Shown one piece after another: positions 52,319 through 63,456 of a stretch of 64,000 nt of DNA. The stretch's first letter is position 1. Each line of letters starts with the position of its first letter. The position numbers and the translations under genes are program-made. Origin of the DNA: Patagioenas fasciata (lineage: Eukaryota; Chordata; Aves; Columbiformes; Columbidae); assembly GCF_037038585.1 (NCBI RefSeq), contig NC_092525.1, positions 25,378,867 to 25,442,866 on the forward strand. The letters are read 5' to 3'. The notes below the pieces were generated by a model. It saw only the letters and a program-made list of their open reading frames with translations. It was not told the DNA's origin and did no database searches.

Positions 52319-53191
52319 GTAAGTAGATCACTATTCTGGTATTTCTTTGGAATTGCCTAAACATGAGCATTTAATCTGGATGGAATTTGTGGCATAGTTT
52401 CCTAGGCAGGATGTAGTTCTTGATACAGGTTAGTTTTTCGTAGCAAGCCCTAAATGAAGGTGATCTTTCTCTTGCATTTAAGGGGCCTTACCCATAAAGG
52501 GTTAGAAAAGAACCACAAGCCTGAAAACCTGTGCTTGAATCAGATAGCTCCTGCCTAGCAATCCTGGGAGCTCCAGTGATCAACATCACTTTGGTCTCCT
52601 TGAAATACAATGTGGCTTTAGATAGTGAAAGTATTTTACCAAATGCAACAGATCATGGACTGTATAAAGGAAGATAAGGGTGAAATTCAGACGTACACAG
52701 TTAAGACTGCACACGGTTACACTGGTGAAGAAACAGTTCTGATCCCCCCAGTGAACAAGCCCTTTGAATTACAGCCAATGACTGCTGTACAGAAACACTC
52801 AACACTTCCCGTGTGTATGTACCCCTTTGGCAACAGAAAAAGGCGCTCATGTTTTAGCAAAGAATGAAGCTTTCAAAGTGTCAATTTTAGCTGAATTAAA
52901 TTATAAAAGTTCATGATTAACCAAGTGCAGGGGGAAGAAAGACTTGAATATTCTGCAGCTTTTACAGTAATCCACATAAGACATTAGGAGACACTAATCC
53001 TGAAGACTAGTTGTTTATGAACTAACCACGCATAAACACTCATAATTAAATTTATGATAAGTTTTGTTGTAATTGATCTAAGTAACTCATTATTGTCAGA
53101 ACTTTTAATTATAAAATATAAATTAGCCAAACATCTCTAATATAAATTGCTCTTCCAATTTATCCTAATTTGTATAAAAACCCAGCCACGT

Positions 53192-53206
53192 AATAAAGTT
53201 AATAAA
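53192..53206 (+). terminator. Candidate poly-A site: two AATAAA plus GU-rich element
   Basis: AATAAA occurs at 53,192-53,197 and again at 53,201-53,206, and a GU-rich stretch (GATGTAGTTTTGGTTTTCGTG) begins about 5 bases on, where cleavage-stimulation factor would bind. This is a complete-looking 3' processing signal on the + strand, but no gene upstream is proven. Confidence 0.35.
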
Positions 53207-55574
53207 GAAAGCTGATGTAGTTTTGGTTTTCGTGCCCATCATAAATTTAGTTTAAGAATCCAGACACAGTTGCAACAAACAAGTGAAAGATAAATTTAAT
53301 AAAATTAAATTTTAACTTAATGTGTTGTTTCTAACCTGTGTCTAAGCTGCTTTTTTTTTCCTGCATATTGTCCTGATACGTTTAAGAAAACAATTGCATG
53401 GATGTGTGAGTATGTAAAGTATAAAATAGCTGTCTCATTCATAATGGGGACACCTCTAGGTGGAGGATTAATGAAGCAAGTATGTTCTGCAAATGATTCC
53501 CATTAGGCTACTGGTAGCACCAGCTGTTTTAAAATATAATCTTTCTCTGCCAATTCCAAATTTTGAGTTGAATTCCTCCTGCTCCCACTACCTTGACTTC
53601 ACGTCTTGTTATATACACTAGCAAATTCAGATAATAGTTGAGGTGGTTGTGTGTAGTGAGGTAATATCCTTGCAGAGACCTAGGTTCCCTAAAGTTAAAA
53701 CAGTATATTTAAATTCACAAATAAATCCAGATAGAAGGCTCTATACGGGATACATAGGTTTTAAAGAAAATTTTAGTGCCAGTTCTATGTATGCAAATGA
53801 GTTGTGGGGATTTGGAGGCTTTGTTTGTTTGTTTCATGTGTGGTTTTGTTTCTTGTTTGTTTGCGGTTTTCTTTCCAGTACTCAGAAACTATTGGGAGTT
53901 GTGTTTGGCACCTTCTGTTTGGACTTTCTCTTGAAGACCCAGCCACATGATGAAAACCTAACCATAGGGACCCAGTTTTAGGTCAAGTAAAGAAATGGGA
54001 CAAAGACCCACTGCCATCACATTGATTCTAACATTGTCTGTTCACTAGGTGCCTGAGCCTAAAAATACATGGAAAAAATTAAATGTTGCCGTAATTCTGG
54101 ATAGAGTGTAATTTTCACCATGGTCACAAGATGGCATCATTACAAAATGCTTCACATCAAGTAAACTAGGAAAACTATTTTGTGTGTAAGAAAGTTTTAT
54201 CTATTTTGCCATTGCTTAGACATATAAGAATAGCTATTAATATAATACAAGCAAATCTATTTGCTTTTAGATTATTACATGAAGTTACCTGTTTATGTAT
54301 ATCTTTAAAGTGTCAAATATCTTCTGTGACGTAGTATATAAATAAGAAATTATCAATAGGGTGGTTAATGCTCTGTCTATAGTCACAATGGTCACATGGG
54401 TTTCTTAAGCCAAACTCAGAAAAGGGCCAAAGTGACTATAATGGCAACTACAATATTTCCATAATCTATGTAAAAGCATTGCAAACTTTCTGAAGATACT
54501 TATTGCTTTGTCAGAAATATGGGGAAAATATGCTCACATTTTTGGATAACCAGCCAAGGCTTTAATGACAAGGTACTTGTCGCTGTTGTAAGTGGGGCAG
54601 AAACACAGGATAAGGAGCTGTGGGGCAGATTAAACTACCATGAGGGGATTATATAGATGTCTCAAAGACTACTTTGCAGTGATTTCTTATGAAAATGGAA
54701 TTCTGCATTGACCAAGGGCTTCTCAAGGAGCTTGGAATAATGTACTAAAATCATGATGTTGTGACTGATAAAGTGGAAATTGTCTGAGATAATAAGAAAC
54801 AAAGGTAGCATATTGGCTAAGCTGCCCAGCCATGTGGAAGTGAGTCTCAGCACAAAGCAGGTCACAAGCTATACCTGTTACTGAAATAGCAGATCATGTG
54901 CACCAACAATCTAATAGTTACAAAAAAGATGAATTTTTCCCAGAGTGTACGAAGAGGGAAAAAGCCTGGAGGACACATTAAGTAATTCTTCTATTGTACT
55001 CCCCCAGTGCTAGGCTTCACCTGAAGTAATGAGTTCCCTTTGTCCTTTCTGGGAGATGTCAATCCATTGGAGAGAACTGAAGAGGAGGAATAAGAGTGGT
55101 TAGAAGTTCAGAAAACATGTCAGAACTGGTAATAAAAGTGAAGCCTGAGAAAGGAACAAGGTAAAAGTTATCAAATGCTTTTTACTGAGAAAAAGAATAT
55201 TTTTTTTCAATGTAGTTAGCCGGGACCTATTATACAGTCACTATAGGAGCCTCTGAATACGAAATACATTTCCCTTCTTATGAGAATTCAGTCTTAAGCC
55301 TTTTGATTAATGAACATAATTACCTCTGTCAAATATGTATCAGGGATATTTTTTTCACCTTAAATCAGTATACCTTTTCATCTGAACTCTCAAGACCTTT
55401 ATGCATTTATGTGGTGAAAGATACAACTAAAACATGGACAAAGGTCCCTTAGGGCTTTGCTGGACCCTCCACTATTTCTCTAAAATTCTAGTAAAAGTTC
55501 TACAGAATGTTGTGTTCTTGACATGATGATTTGTTAGTAACCGTGGAAACTTGAATAGCTGACACCTGTACCAT

Positions 55575-56125
55575 TAAGTTAAACAATGTAATAAGCTGAA
55601 CCCTGCAACCCTTTATGTGGGGAAGGAACACCACATTACGATTGTGCAGTAATAACCTGTGAAGCTGGGAGCGGGGGTGGGAAACAAAATAACCAAACTA
55701 GTCCTTAAGGATGTTGTAGTAGACGTGCCCTTTCCAGATCCTGATCTTGAATTATATGTAGACACGTCCTCATATTATTTGAACTGTAGCCAAGTTACAA
55801 GTCATTCAGTAACTAATGCAGATAAAACAATGGAGGCTTCACCACTCCATCTGAAGCTGAGTGTGCAACCAGCAAAATTGATTTCATTAACAAAGACTCG
55901 TCAGCTGTTCAAAGAAAAGAGTACAAATATACTGATGCTTTGCATTTGGCATCTTCTACACCACTGGACATTTACGGAAGCTGTGAAGGTTTATAACTTC
56001 TAGTGGGAGTAAATACTGAACTGTTAAATGCTGTACAGTTGCCAAAGTAACTAGCTATCATTCATCAGCCAGCCTATACTAGTGAGAAGACAAGAGGATG
56101 AAATAGGCAATGATCTAGAGAAGTT
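55575..56125 (+). pseudogene. ERV1-like endogenous retrovirus pol remnant (RNase H region)
   Basis: This is a decayed piece of a class I (gammaretrovirus-like) pol gene. In one frame a CTGAACCCTGCAACC segment (LNPAT, typical of the end of reverse transcriptase) lies at 55,596-55,610, two adjacent TAA stops follow at 55,650-55,655, then an open run goes to 56,003. That run has the RNase H start PDLELYVDTSS (residues 28-38, first catalytic Asp kept at 35) and the LSVQPAKLISLTK helix (residues 67-79), where Lys 73 stands in place of the catalytic Glu. The next catalytic Asp region, about residue 93, is also lost. After a frameshift, a QLPK...IIHQPA segment and an IGNDL-like segment follow to about 56,125. 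No protease, integrase or env was found. It is inactive. Confidence 0.75.
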
Positions 56126-56149
56126 TTACTATTATAAGTAATTGGCAAT

Positions 56150-56347
56150 ATGGGTGTTCATGATTAACGAAATCATGTTGTACCTGAACGCTTTAAAGGT
56201 ATAAGAGCCCTGCGTAGAGTCACGTTCGGGGTGCTCCAGTTTGACTGGTACACCTCATGCACATGAATATCTACTCTTTTAATTCCATACTTTGCATCAC
56301 ATCCTCTCTCCTTGGTTGGTATGGGCCAGTTGTGAATTTTTCTAACA
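56150..56347 (+). mobile_element. Probable ERV1-type LTR piece
   Basis: Right after the pol remnant comes a stretch with a TATA-like box (TATAAGAG, 56,200-56,207), a CGTAGAGTCACGTTCGGGGT block, and an end at CTAACA, in the + orientation expected of a 3' LTR. Its left edge is not clear, no matching upstream copy is in the window, and no target-site duplication was found. If right, integrase and env were deleted between RNase H and this LTR. Confidence 0.42.
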
Positions 56348-58753
56348 GTATACAGAAAACCTCAATTTGTAGAAACTTCAGATGCTTTTATTTAACCTTA
56401 TGAAGTGGAAATACTTGCTTTTTTAAGCTTCTTGGGAGGCCACAGGAGTTTATGCTTGTGTTGAATTACCATTACTGACAGCATTCTTCCATTAGTAGTG
56501 TAGGCAATAATGAGGTATATAACAAAATCATCATTAATATTTTGGATTAACTTCAGAAGATGACCATAAGCAAAGTCTTGGTCATCTCTTGTAGCTTAAT
56601 ATGAATTAGTAACTCTTTTCATGTCTCCCTGCAATGCATATTCTGCATCAAGCACAAGGAACAGTGGCTGAAATTTGAAGTGCAGCTCTTTAGACATTTA
56701 CTCAAGGTATGTCTGTTTCAAAGTGGGGTGGGCTGTTTCTAATATAATATCAAGAATATGCAACAATATTTTACACAGATTGTTTTATTTTATAAATTCT
56801 GCATTTATATCAGTGCCTTGAGAAAGTATTTTTTACAACCTTGTACAACTTGATGTCACGACACAGTGCTGCTTGTTTTTTTATTAATTCATTTCCAGAT
56901 AGTAGTGATTGATTTCCCTCAGATATCAAATGGAATTCAATGCAGCAAAACCTCATGCATCAGTGCTCCAAAATTACAGAATGGTTACTGTCAGCCCTAG
57001 CTTCCTAGAAAATGCAGAATTGTGTGTTACTTCTGGTGCATTTGATGTCATTTCCATTTTCCTCCACTGCTGAAGCCTGCAATCTATTCTTTAGTGTTTC
57101 ATTGGTGCAGTGGTAAACAAAGATGTATAAGAAATATTCAGTAATATATATTTTTGTACTTTAAAGTTGTTAAAGAGTAGCTGTAGTAGGAAGTTGTTTG
57201 TGGGAGGGGAAATATATATGCTGGGAAACAATTGTTCTTTTAATTTCCAAGTCAAAATGTCATGAAAACTTCACTAACTCATTCTGCCGGACATTTTAAA
57301 AACTCAAAACTGTATGCTTTTTATTTTGTGTGTGACTTTATGTGTGTTCTGGAACTGGAGTGAAATAGTTAAGGAAACACACCCCATTTCACTGAAAAAC
57401 GTGTTATGACTTTTTATTGTAGACCAGGTAACATCTTTTCATAGGTAGGTCTCGCTTTGTTGGAGAATCCTCTTGTGAGAATGGAGTAATTATTATTGGC
57501 TATCACTTTCTCCACCAGGATTGTGACACTGGGTACCGAACTGTTTGGTATGTGTTAAGGTAGCGTTAGGGAACATGGATATCTCTGAGTTATTGGCAGA
57601 AGTGAGTCAGCAAGAAAAAAAATACATACAGTTAAGCATAAATTGAAAAATTGAAATAATACTTTTTTTTTTTTTAAATTGAGAGAAACAATTATGGGTT
57701 ATCTGACTTTTGACAACTGGTTGAGGATTACATCTGTTGCTTATGTTGGTGATCTAAATTTATCTACTGAGTGAACTATGACCAGACAAAACTTCTCTGT
57801 TGAACAGTCATTTGGAACTGCTGATTCTAGAAATTCATCATCTCTTCTCCAGCACCGAGCACAGAGATTACTACTCCTCAGTCTGGTCTCCAGTCCAGCT
57901 AGACTTGTATTATGTTTCTGCTAATCATGGTGAGAAGTATGTGAAGATAAGATTGCCTGCAGGATGACCATTAGGGCTGTGGAAGGTATGTGCGCATGGT
58001 CTCATTCTTTGTTAATATAGGGGTGCTTAGGATGGTTCCTGAAAGGTCTAAATCCCTCCAGAATGGCATCTGATTGTGAAGAAGGCCAGAGGAAGCAAAG
58101 GTGTTCTGCTTTCAACATGAATAACAGTATATTCGAACAAAAGAACTTTGCGCTGTATTATTCAGGGGTTATTAGAACTTCTGTTTCATAAGAAACTGTT
58201 GTTAGTTTTTATTACTTTGCTCATCTCTAGCAGATTTGGAAGAGATCCAAATCTTTTGTTCAGAAAGATTGGCATTCATTCATTTTAGAGACTGTAAGTG
58301 TCTTCAGCTGTCTTTGTGTTTGCTTTAGCAAATCTTCTGGGGATAATAAGCAATTAGAGATTCATGAAACCTTGGAGAAATATCAGGTTGTGTTAAATGC
58401 TACTATTCAACTCTAGCTGAGAAGCAGTTCCTCTCATTTGGGTGGGAAAATTGATACACCTACTGCTTGTTTCTTCTGCTTTGCAGGCTGTCAAATGCGA
58501 GGCAACAGGTTCTAGCTATAGATCCCTGGGGCAGAGAGTCCTTAAATCCATGGTGGATACAACAGGCTGTGTACAGGGAATGCCTGTACCCAGTGTGTAA
58601 ATCACACAGAAAGCAGAGTATCTAGCTTGTCAGCTGAAGGGTAGGCATGTTTCTGGAATCCTGTGCCTACTTGAGACTCCATTAGGAAGGCCTTCAGTGC
58701 AAAACAAAGGATCATTCTAATATTTTGGAGTCAACATTTTTAAGAAACTTGCC

Positions 58754-58772
58754 TTTTTTTTTTTTTTTTTTT
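58754..58772. repeat. Poly-T run (19 T)
   Basis: A homopolymer with no retroelement body recognised on the minus strand next to it. Confidence 0.9.
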
Positions 58773-61617
58773 AACATTCAACTGAAATACAGTCTTCTTA
58801 CTGAAGGCATTAGAAGTAGGAAGTTATTCACACTGCACATGCAGTCTCTTCGAGGATAACTTCTATGACAGATCTTGGACAAGATCCTGTACCATATACC
58901 ATTTTTTTTAAAAATTGTAGGCTTTAGTCTGTGCAGCTGGTCAGATTTATTTTTTTTTTTCCCCCCCCACAGGGAAACATTTGAAATACTTTGTCTTTAC
59001 CTGTGAATAATTTGATAAATGACTATTGTATGTGGAAAAACACTGGACAGTTATGGACTCTATGCAGAATCACTGAAACCCTTTCAAACTTCAGTGTGTC
59101 AATATAAAAAAAAAATGCTGAGAAACTCTGCTTTTTAGTTACCTTTTTCCTTTAAAAACTGGTACTCTTTGTCTTCTGACGGCTTCAGTTCACTCTGAAA
59201 CCTCTGTGTTTTTTTATAATTGTGGCTGTAGGATTTCTGACTTTTTATGGAACACATTAGTTAAGTTTTGGAAGAATTAAGAGTAAGGGAGAGAATAATA
59301 GCAGATTTACTGTCGTTCCATGTGACTTGATTTCAACATCCTTACAACACTGGTAAGTGTACTCACAGCCATGAGTTGTTCACTGGGCAACTTGGTATTT
59401 TATTTTTCAGAAGTAAATTGTAGTTTTTCTACCAAATAATATAGAAGAGAATATGAACAATTTTGACTGCTTTTTTGTACATGTAGGACATCAGCGAATT
59501 CAAAGAATTTGCTTGCCCAATTCCTTGTACAAGTTCTATATGGATAATTGTAACAGGAGTGGTTTACCTTAAGCATGTTCTTCCTGCTGTGTGACAGATG
59601 GCAAAGCAAGAATGTGATCTTGGAAGATCATGTATGAGCGTGCTTAATTCTGTAGAAAGCTTAACCAATTGCAGCATTCTCATCTGTGCAGACTGGAGAT
59701 TTTGTAGCAGTTTCAGATGTTTCATGCACTACCAGCTTCTTTCTTGAGTACTTAAAGCCAAAACTAAGTCTTGATATCCGTGGTGCCTTTTCACATGACA
59801 AGGTATTACATTAATTTTATCGAATGGGTTATAAATTTATACAATTTTTAATGTGATGCATACTTTCATATGAAAACGTATCATATTTGGGTAACCTGAA
59901 TGACCAAGCATGTACATACTTTGGACTGTTGCAGTTCTGGCATATTCAGAAAAATGAGAAGGACTTATGGTTTGAATTGTTCCCTTGAAGGATGCTCTCA
60001 CTTTGTATCATAACCTATTTAGGCCTCTGTTGAAAAACTAAGTTTAAAAGGGTTATATTTCACCTGAGCTGCCATCATTTGAAGCTTTGCACAGATAGTA
60101 CCTTTGCAGTTTTTGCAAATGTGGGGGGTTGCCTGTGTGAGATGACAGGGACTTTCTTCCAGGTAGGGTCCTCTTAGCTACTCTTGCCATGGATGTGTCT
60201 CAGATCTCAACCTCTAAGGTGTTACTAGGCCGTCATTTAACCTGGTCTGCATAAACCCAGAGACCTAACACTCAGGTCCTGGAGGCTAAAATGGGACTGG
60301 AACTAGCCTGTTCTAATACAAATGGGTGACAAGCTGAGACAGAAAATTATTTCAAAGGCTGGATTCTTGACACGCAAAGCCTTGTTGGCAGCTTTAGGCG
60401 TTAACTTATTTTCTACTACAAATTATGCATGGTCTCGTTATGGGCGTTAGATAATCTTTACAGATGTAGACCAGAAGCTTAGGCACTGACATGCTCTCAC
60501 CTTGATTAATATGCTTGGAAGCATCTAAGCAAAATGCATGATGGAATCTGTCACTTTTTAAACCACTTGTTCATATTATTTAAATAGTAATAGGTGTCAT
60601 AATTCTGTTAAGCTAACAAAGTTCAACTACCATACTGAACAGGCCACAAGCCTGACAATCCTTAAGTCAGAGTTTCTAGACAACACATTTCTCAATTTTG
60701 TTTCCAAAATCTGAATAAAATGTACCACTCTGTTTTCAAAATGGTTAGTGGAAACAACATATGTATAAAATTGTCTCTTAATTTTGTGATGAGTTACGTA
60801 TCAAAGTTGTGTCTCCTCCCTGGTGTCTTGTCCCATTGTATTGCAGAAGCTGTCTTTTCGGCTGGGTGCAGTATTTGGAACATAAGCCAACGGATCAGGT
60901 CGGATCAAGTATCTGTAAAAAGAAATTATGACTCTTATTAAAAAGACTTGGCGTGAGAAAGGATAAAATAAGCACATAGAGTTGTAATGTTGAAACGATC
61001 TGAAGAAGCCTTATTTTGAAGGTCCTTAGTCTAGTTCCTGTTGGAGAAGTTTGACGCTTGAGTAACATCACTCATTTCAGATGCTAATAATAAAGATTTT
61101 CACATTTCATCTGCCTAGACATCATCTGTTATGTACAAGGCACAGCTAAGCCTTAATTTTGACTGACAGCTCCTTTGCCAGTACCTCTGTATTTCTTTAT
61201 GCATCTCCTTTATTCATTATGCCTTAAAGAAGAGATAAGCAGACCACAGAGCCATTTTTAAAATAATTTTGTGAGAAAACAATGAATAATTCTTGTCTCT
61301 GTGGTCAATAAATAAAAAGCATGATGTTGATAATCTTGATGTAGGCTCATGGTCTGGAGACGGACCAGAACTAAGAGCTTCTAGGACATCTGAATACTTG
61401 AGGAAAATGCCTCATGAGTTCGAATCTAAGCTTGAGATGTTTAAAATAACTGCTTTTCTTAGGATAATGGTGGAAGAGCTTCCCATTAATTTGTAAATGT
61501 AAATTCTGCACTGTTTTGTCAGCTGTCCCAAGTGACAAACTATCTGATCTGGGAAAGCTTTTGGCCCTGATGCAGTAGCAGATTTGTGCTGCTGTAGAAC
61601 TAACATTTCAGTGTTCT

Positions 61618-61643
61618 ATCAATCAATCAATCAATCAATCAAT
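61618..61643. repeat. (ATCA)n tetranucleotide microsatellite
   Basis: About six and a half uninterrupted 4-base units. Likely to vary in length between individuals. Confidence 0.92.
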
Positions 61644-62027
61644 GCTTTCCAGTGCTACTGTACTCCTAAAGGAGCAGACAGCTAGATTCAATGCCAGTAT
61701 CTTAAACTTGTCCAAAGATGAGAAGTGCTATTGAAGCCACTAAAAATTGTGTTTCAAGTCCTGGTTTTCACTGTTGTTTTTTTTTTTTTTTGCAAAAAAA
61801 GAAAAATGAAATGCTAGAAAATGACATGTGAAAGACTCCTTTCTCTCATATCCTCAAAAATCTTAATTCTCTATGTCTATCTAGCTCTACCTTCTCATTA
61901 TCCAAATGAAAATGCTTAATTATACAAATAGAGACCATGTGCATGCTGTGCTTTTAAAATTTGCTGTATTACTTTGCAGTGGCCTTGAAGAAATTTTCTG
62001 TTTCTACAGGCCATGAACTTCTCCCAT

Positions 62028-62032
62028 TCAGT
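62028..62032. repeat. Target-site duplication TCAGT, left copy
   Basis: Exact match to 62,802-62,806; it fixes the edges of the LTR insertion. Confidence 0.82.
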
Positions 62033-62155
62033 TGTCGTGTTTTAACCCAAGCTAGCAATACAACCACAATAGCCGCTCGCTCCCCACTTCCCCAGACCCT
62101 CAAGAGAAAAGAGAATCAAAAGGGAAGAGAGAAACTTGATTTGAGATAAACACAG

Positions 62156-62161
62156 TTTAAT
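62156..62161 (-). terminator. LTR poly-A signal ATTAAA (minus strand)
   Basis: Lies in the conserved block near the 3' part of the minus-strand LTR, where the family carries its processing signal. It is a common weaker variant of AATAAA. Confidence 0.45.
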
Positions 62162-62195
62162 AAAGTAACAAAATACTAATACACTACTAGTAAAT

Positions 62196-62234
62196 ACATA
62201 TATATATGTATATGTGTGTGTATATATATGTATA
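62196..62234. repeat. (TA)n/(TG)n microsatellite inside the LTR
   Basis: Alternating TA with a central TG run. It interrupts the otherwise ordinary LTR sequence and is likely length-variable. Confidence 0.88.
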
Positions 62235-62801
62235 AAATAGAAATAAAAGATACTCAAGGCAATTCCTCACGAGCTCTGTCCACAACTGAGCAGCCAGTCT
62301 CAGCAAGCCACACCTGGTCCCACAGCTAATCCCAGAGAGAGAAAAGAGAGGAAAAAGGCAGAAAATGGCAAAAAGCCAAACTAACCATCCCACACCAAAA
62401 AATCCCCTGGCTCTGACAAAAAAGAGCGAAGAAGAAAAACAATGCACACGAGAGAAAATGCCTGAGAGAGAGATAGCGGAAGAGCAAAAACCGGAAGGCC
62501 CTCACTTCTTAAATCTGGAGTATGATGCTAATGTGACGGAATACTCCTATTGATCGGTCTGGATCAGTCAGTCAAGCTCTGCCCCATCCATGCCACACTT
62601 CCTCGATGCGTCACACCCGTGGGCAGAGCGCTAAGAACACCCTTTGCTCTCAGACCAGAGCAATTAAAAACACTAGCTCTGTGCTGGGATGTTATCTGCT
62701 TGTTCTCAAACTAAGTCCAAATAATGAACCTGCTAGCTATGAAAAAGAAAGATTTCTAACTGCATGAAGAAAATTAACCCATCTTCTGTCAAACTAGCAC
62801 A

Positions 62802-62806
62802 TCAGT
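62802..62806. repeat. Target-site duplication TCAGT, right copy
   Basis: Identical to the left copy at the other edge of the LTR. Confidence 0.82.
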
Positions 62807-63224
62807 ATAATGAGCATGTTTTGCTTCACACTTAATTCTGAAAGACCCTGAAAAATTCTTCAAAGCAGCATGAAATAAGTAAGTTACAGCATCCCTTAAG
62901 TACAAATGAACATGCTGTTACAGTGATAAACCTCGATAAAATTATAAGAAGCCTAAATATGTGATAAACAGCTGCTAGAGCCTTGAGGGTTTATAACTGG
63001 CCAGGTGTCACAGGTGCCAAATCGCAGTGGTCACCTTCCTCTCATAGGCATGTCTGGAACACTGTTGCATAAGCCATTCCTGCGTGTGATCTCTGGATGT
63101 CACTGCAGATTGCTGAACTTTGGAACTGCCAATTGCAACTCTCTGATCTGAATCTGCCAATCTCATGTTTTTATAGGGCATCATCGGCATCAACCGCAGA
63201 CCAAATAAGGAGAGTTTTAATCTC
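62807..63224. other. No gene seen
   Basis: Unique sequence between the solo LTR and the low-complexity block. The 99-codon minus-strand open frame that ends here begins inside the TA repeat and has no recognisable domain. Confidence 0.55.
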
Positions 63225-63229
63225 CACAA

Positions 63230-63291
63230 AAAGAAAAAAAAAAAACTTACATACATATATATATATAAAAAAATATATATATATATATAAG
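63230..63291. repeat. A-rich and (TA)n low-complexity block
   Basis: An A-rich run is followed by two TA arrays separated by seven A. The TA arrays are self-complementary and can form cruciform or hairpin structures. Confidence 0.9.
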
Positions 63292-63327
63292 TAAATAAAA
63301 GGAACAAACATCCAGTAGTGGAGTTTT

Positions 63328-63456
63328 ATGGTGGTTTTTTGGTTTTGTTTTCAGTTTGGTTTTGTTTGTTTGTTTGCTTTGTTTGCTTACTTTGTTTGAG
63401 GGGTTGGTTTGTGGGGGTTTTGTGTGTTTGTTGTTGTTGTTGTTGTTGTTGTTTTA
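63328..63456 (+). repeat. T/G-rich tract with (GTTT)n and (TTG)n
   Basis: About 130 bases on the + strand are almost free of A and C: GTTT units, G clusters, then an uninterrupted TTG run at about 63,428-63,453. Low-complexity sequence with strong strand asymmetry. Confidence 0.88.

Larger units (their letters stand above)
46591..55574. other. Gene-poor AT-rich DNA with possible untested exons
   Basis: No established gene is recognised. The stretch holds T/G simple sequence at 47.48-47.54 kb, a poly-G run at 48.86 kb, a TG repeat at 49.12 kb, exon-like pieces at 47,146-47,238 and 51.96-52.56 kb, and a strong-looking poly-A signal pair at 53.19 kb. An 80-codon open frame at 52,625-52,867 (+) is unusually even in composition but unrecognised. 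The part around 50.93-51.06 kb is dense in TAAT/ATTA motifs. Confidence 0.55.
56348..62027. other. Gene-poor AT-rich DNA, no recognised gene
   Basis: No gene or named transposon is supported. The stretch holds poly-T at 58.75 kb, an exon-like acceptor at 58,485-58,486 followed by a 45-codon open frame, a more GC-balanced stretch at about 60.13-60.38 kb that resembles no family I know, and an ATCA repeat at 61.62 kb. Confidence 0.6.
62033..62801 (-). mobile_element. Solo LTR, ERVL-like bird family (minus strand)
   Basis: Read on the minus strand this 769-bp element starts TG and ends CA (in + orientation it opens TGTCGTGTTTTAACCC and closes CTAGCACA). The left end matches a bird LTR family whose 3' end has a GGTTAAA...CACGACA-type terminus, an AGCGAGCGGCT block and an ATTAAACTGTGTTTATCTCAA block, all present here. 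The right end has the matching GGGTTAATTTTCTTCATGCAG 5' block. An exact 5-bp duplication (TCAGT) flanks it; 5 bp is usual for ERVL-type elements. An internal TA/TG microsatellite at 62,196-62,234 has probably expanded after insertion. No retroviral genes adjoin it, so it is a solo LTR. The minus-strand open frames inside are not genes. The class call is from memory of the family and less sure than the LTR call. Confidence 0.84.

Noticed and set aside
53643-53981. 112-codon open frame (+) with a Phe/Cys/Leu-rich segment
   Set aside because: The segment is translated (GTTT)n-type simple sequence at about 53.82-53.87 kb, not a real hydrophobic domain.
55659-56003. Reading this frame as a host gene
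   Set aside because: The order of features (LNPAT, then the RNase H start and helix) and the LTR-like sequence downstream fit a retroviral pol remnant; it has no proper start and lies between stops.
62042-62447. Two minus-strand open frames with Tyr/Ile/Thr runs
   Set aside because: They are translated TA/TG microsatellite and LTR sequence, not host genes.
62033-62801. A complete provirus instead of a solo LTR
   Set aside because: The 5-bp duplication closes directly on both edges of a single LTR, leaving no room for internal genes.
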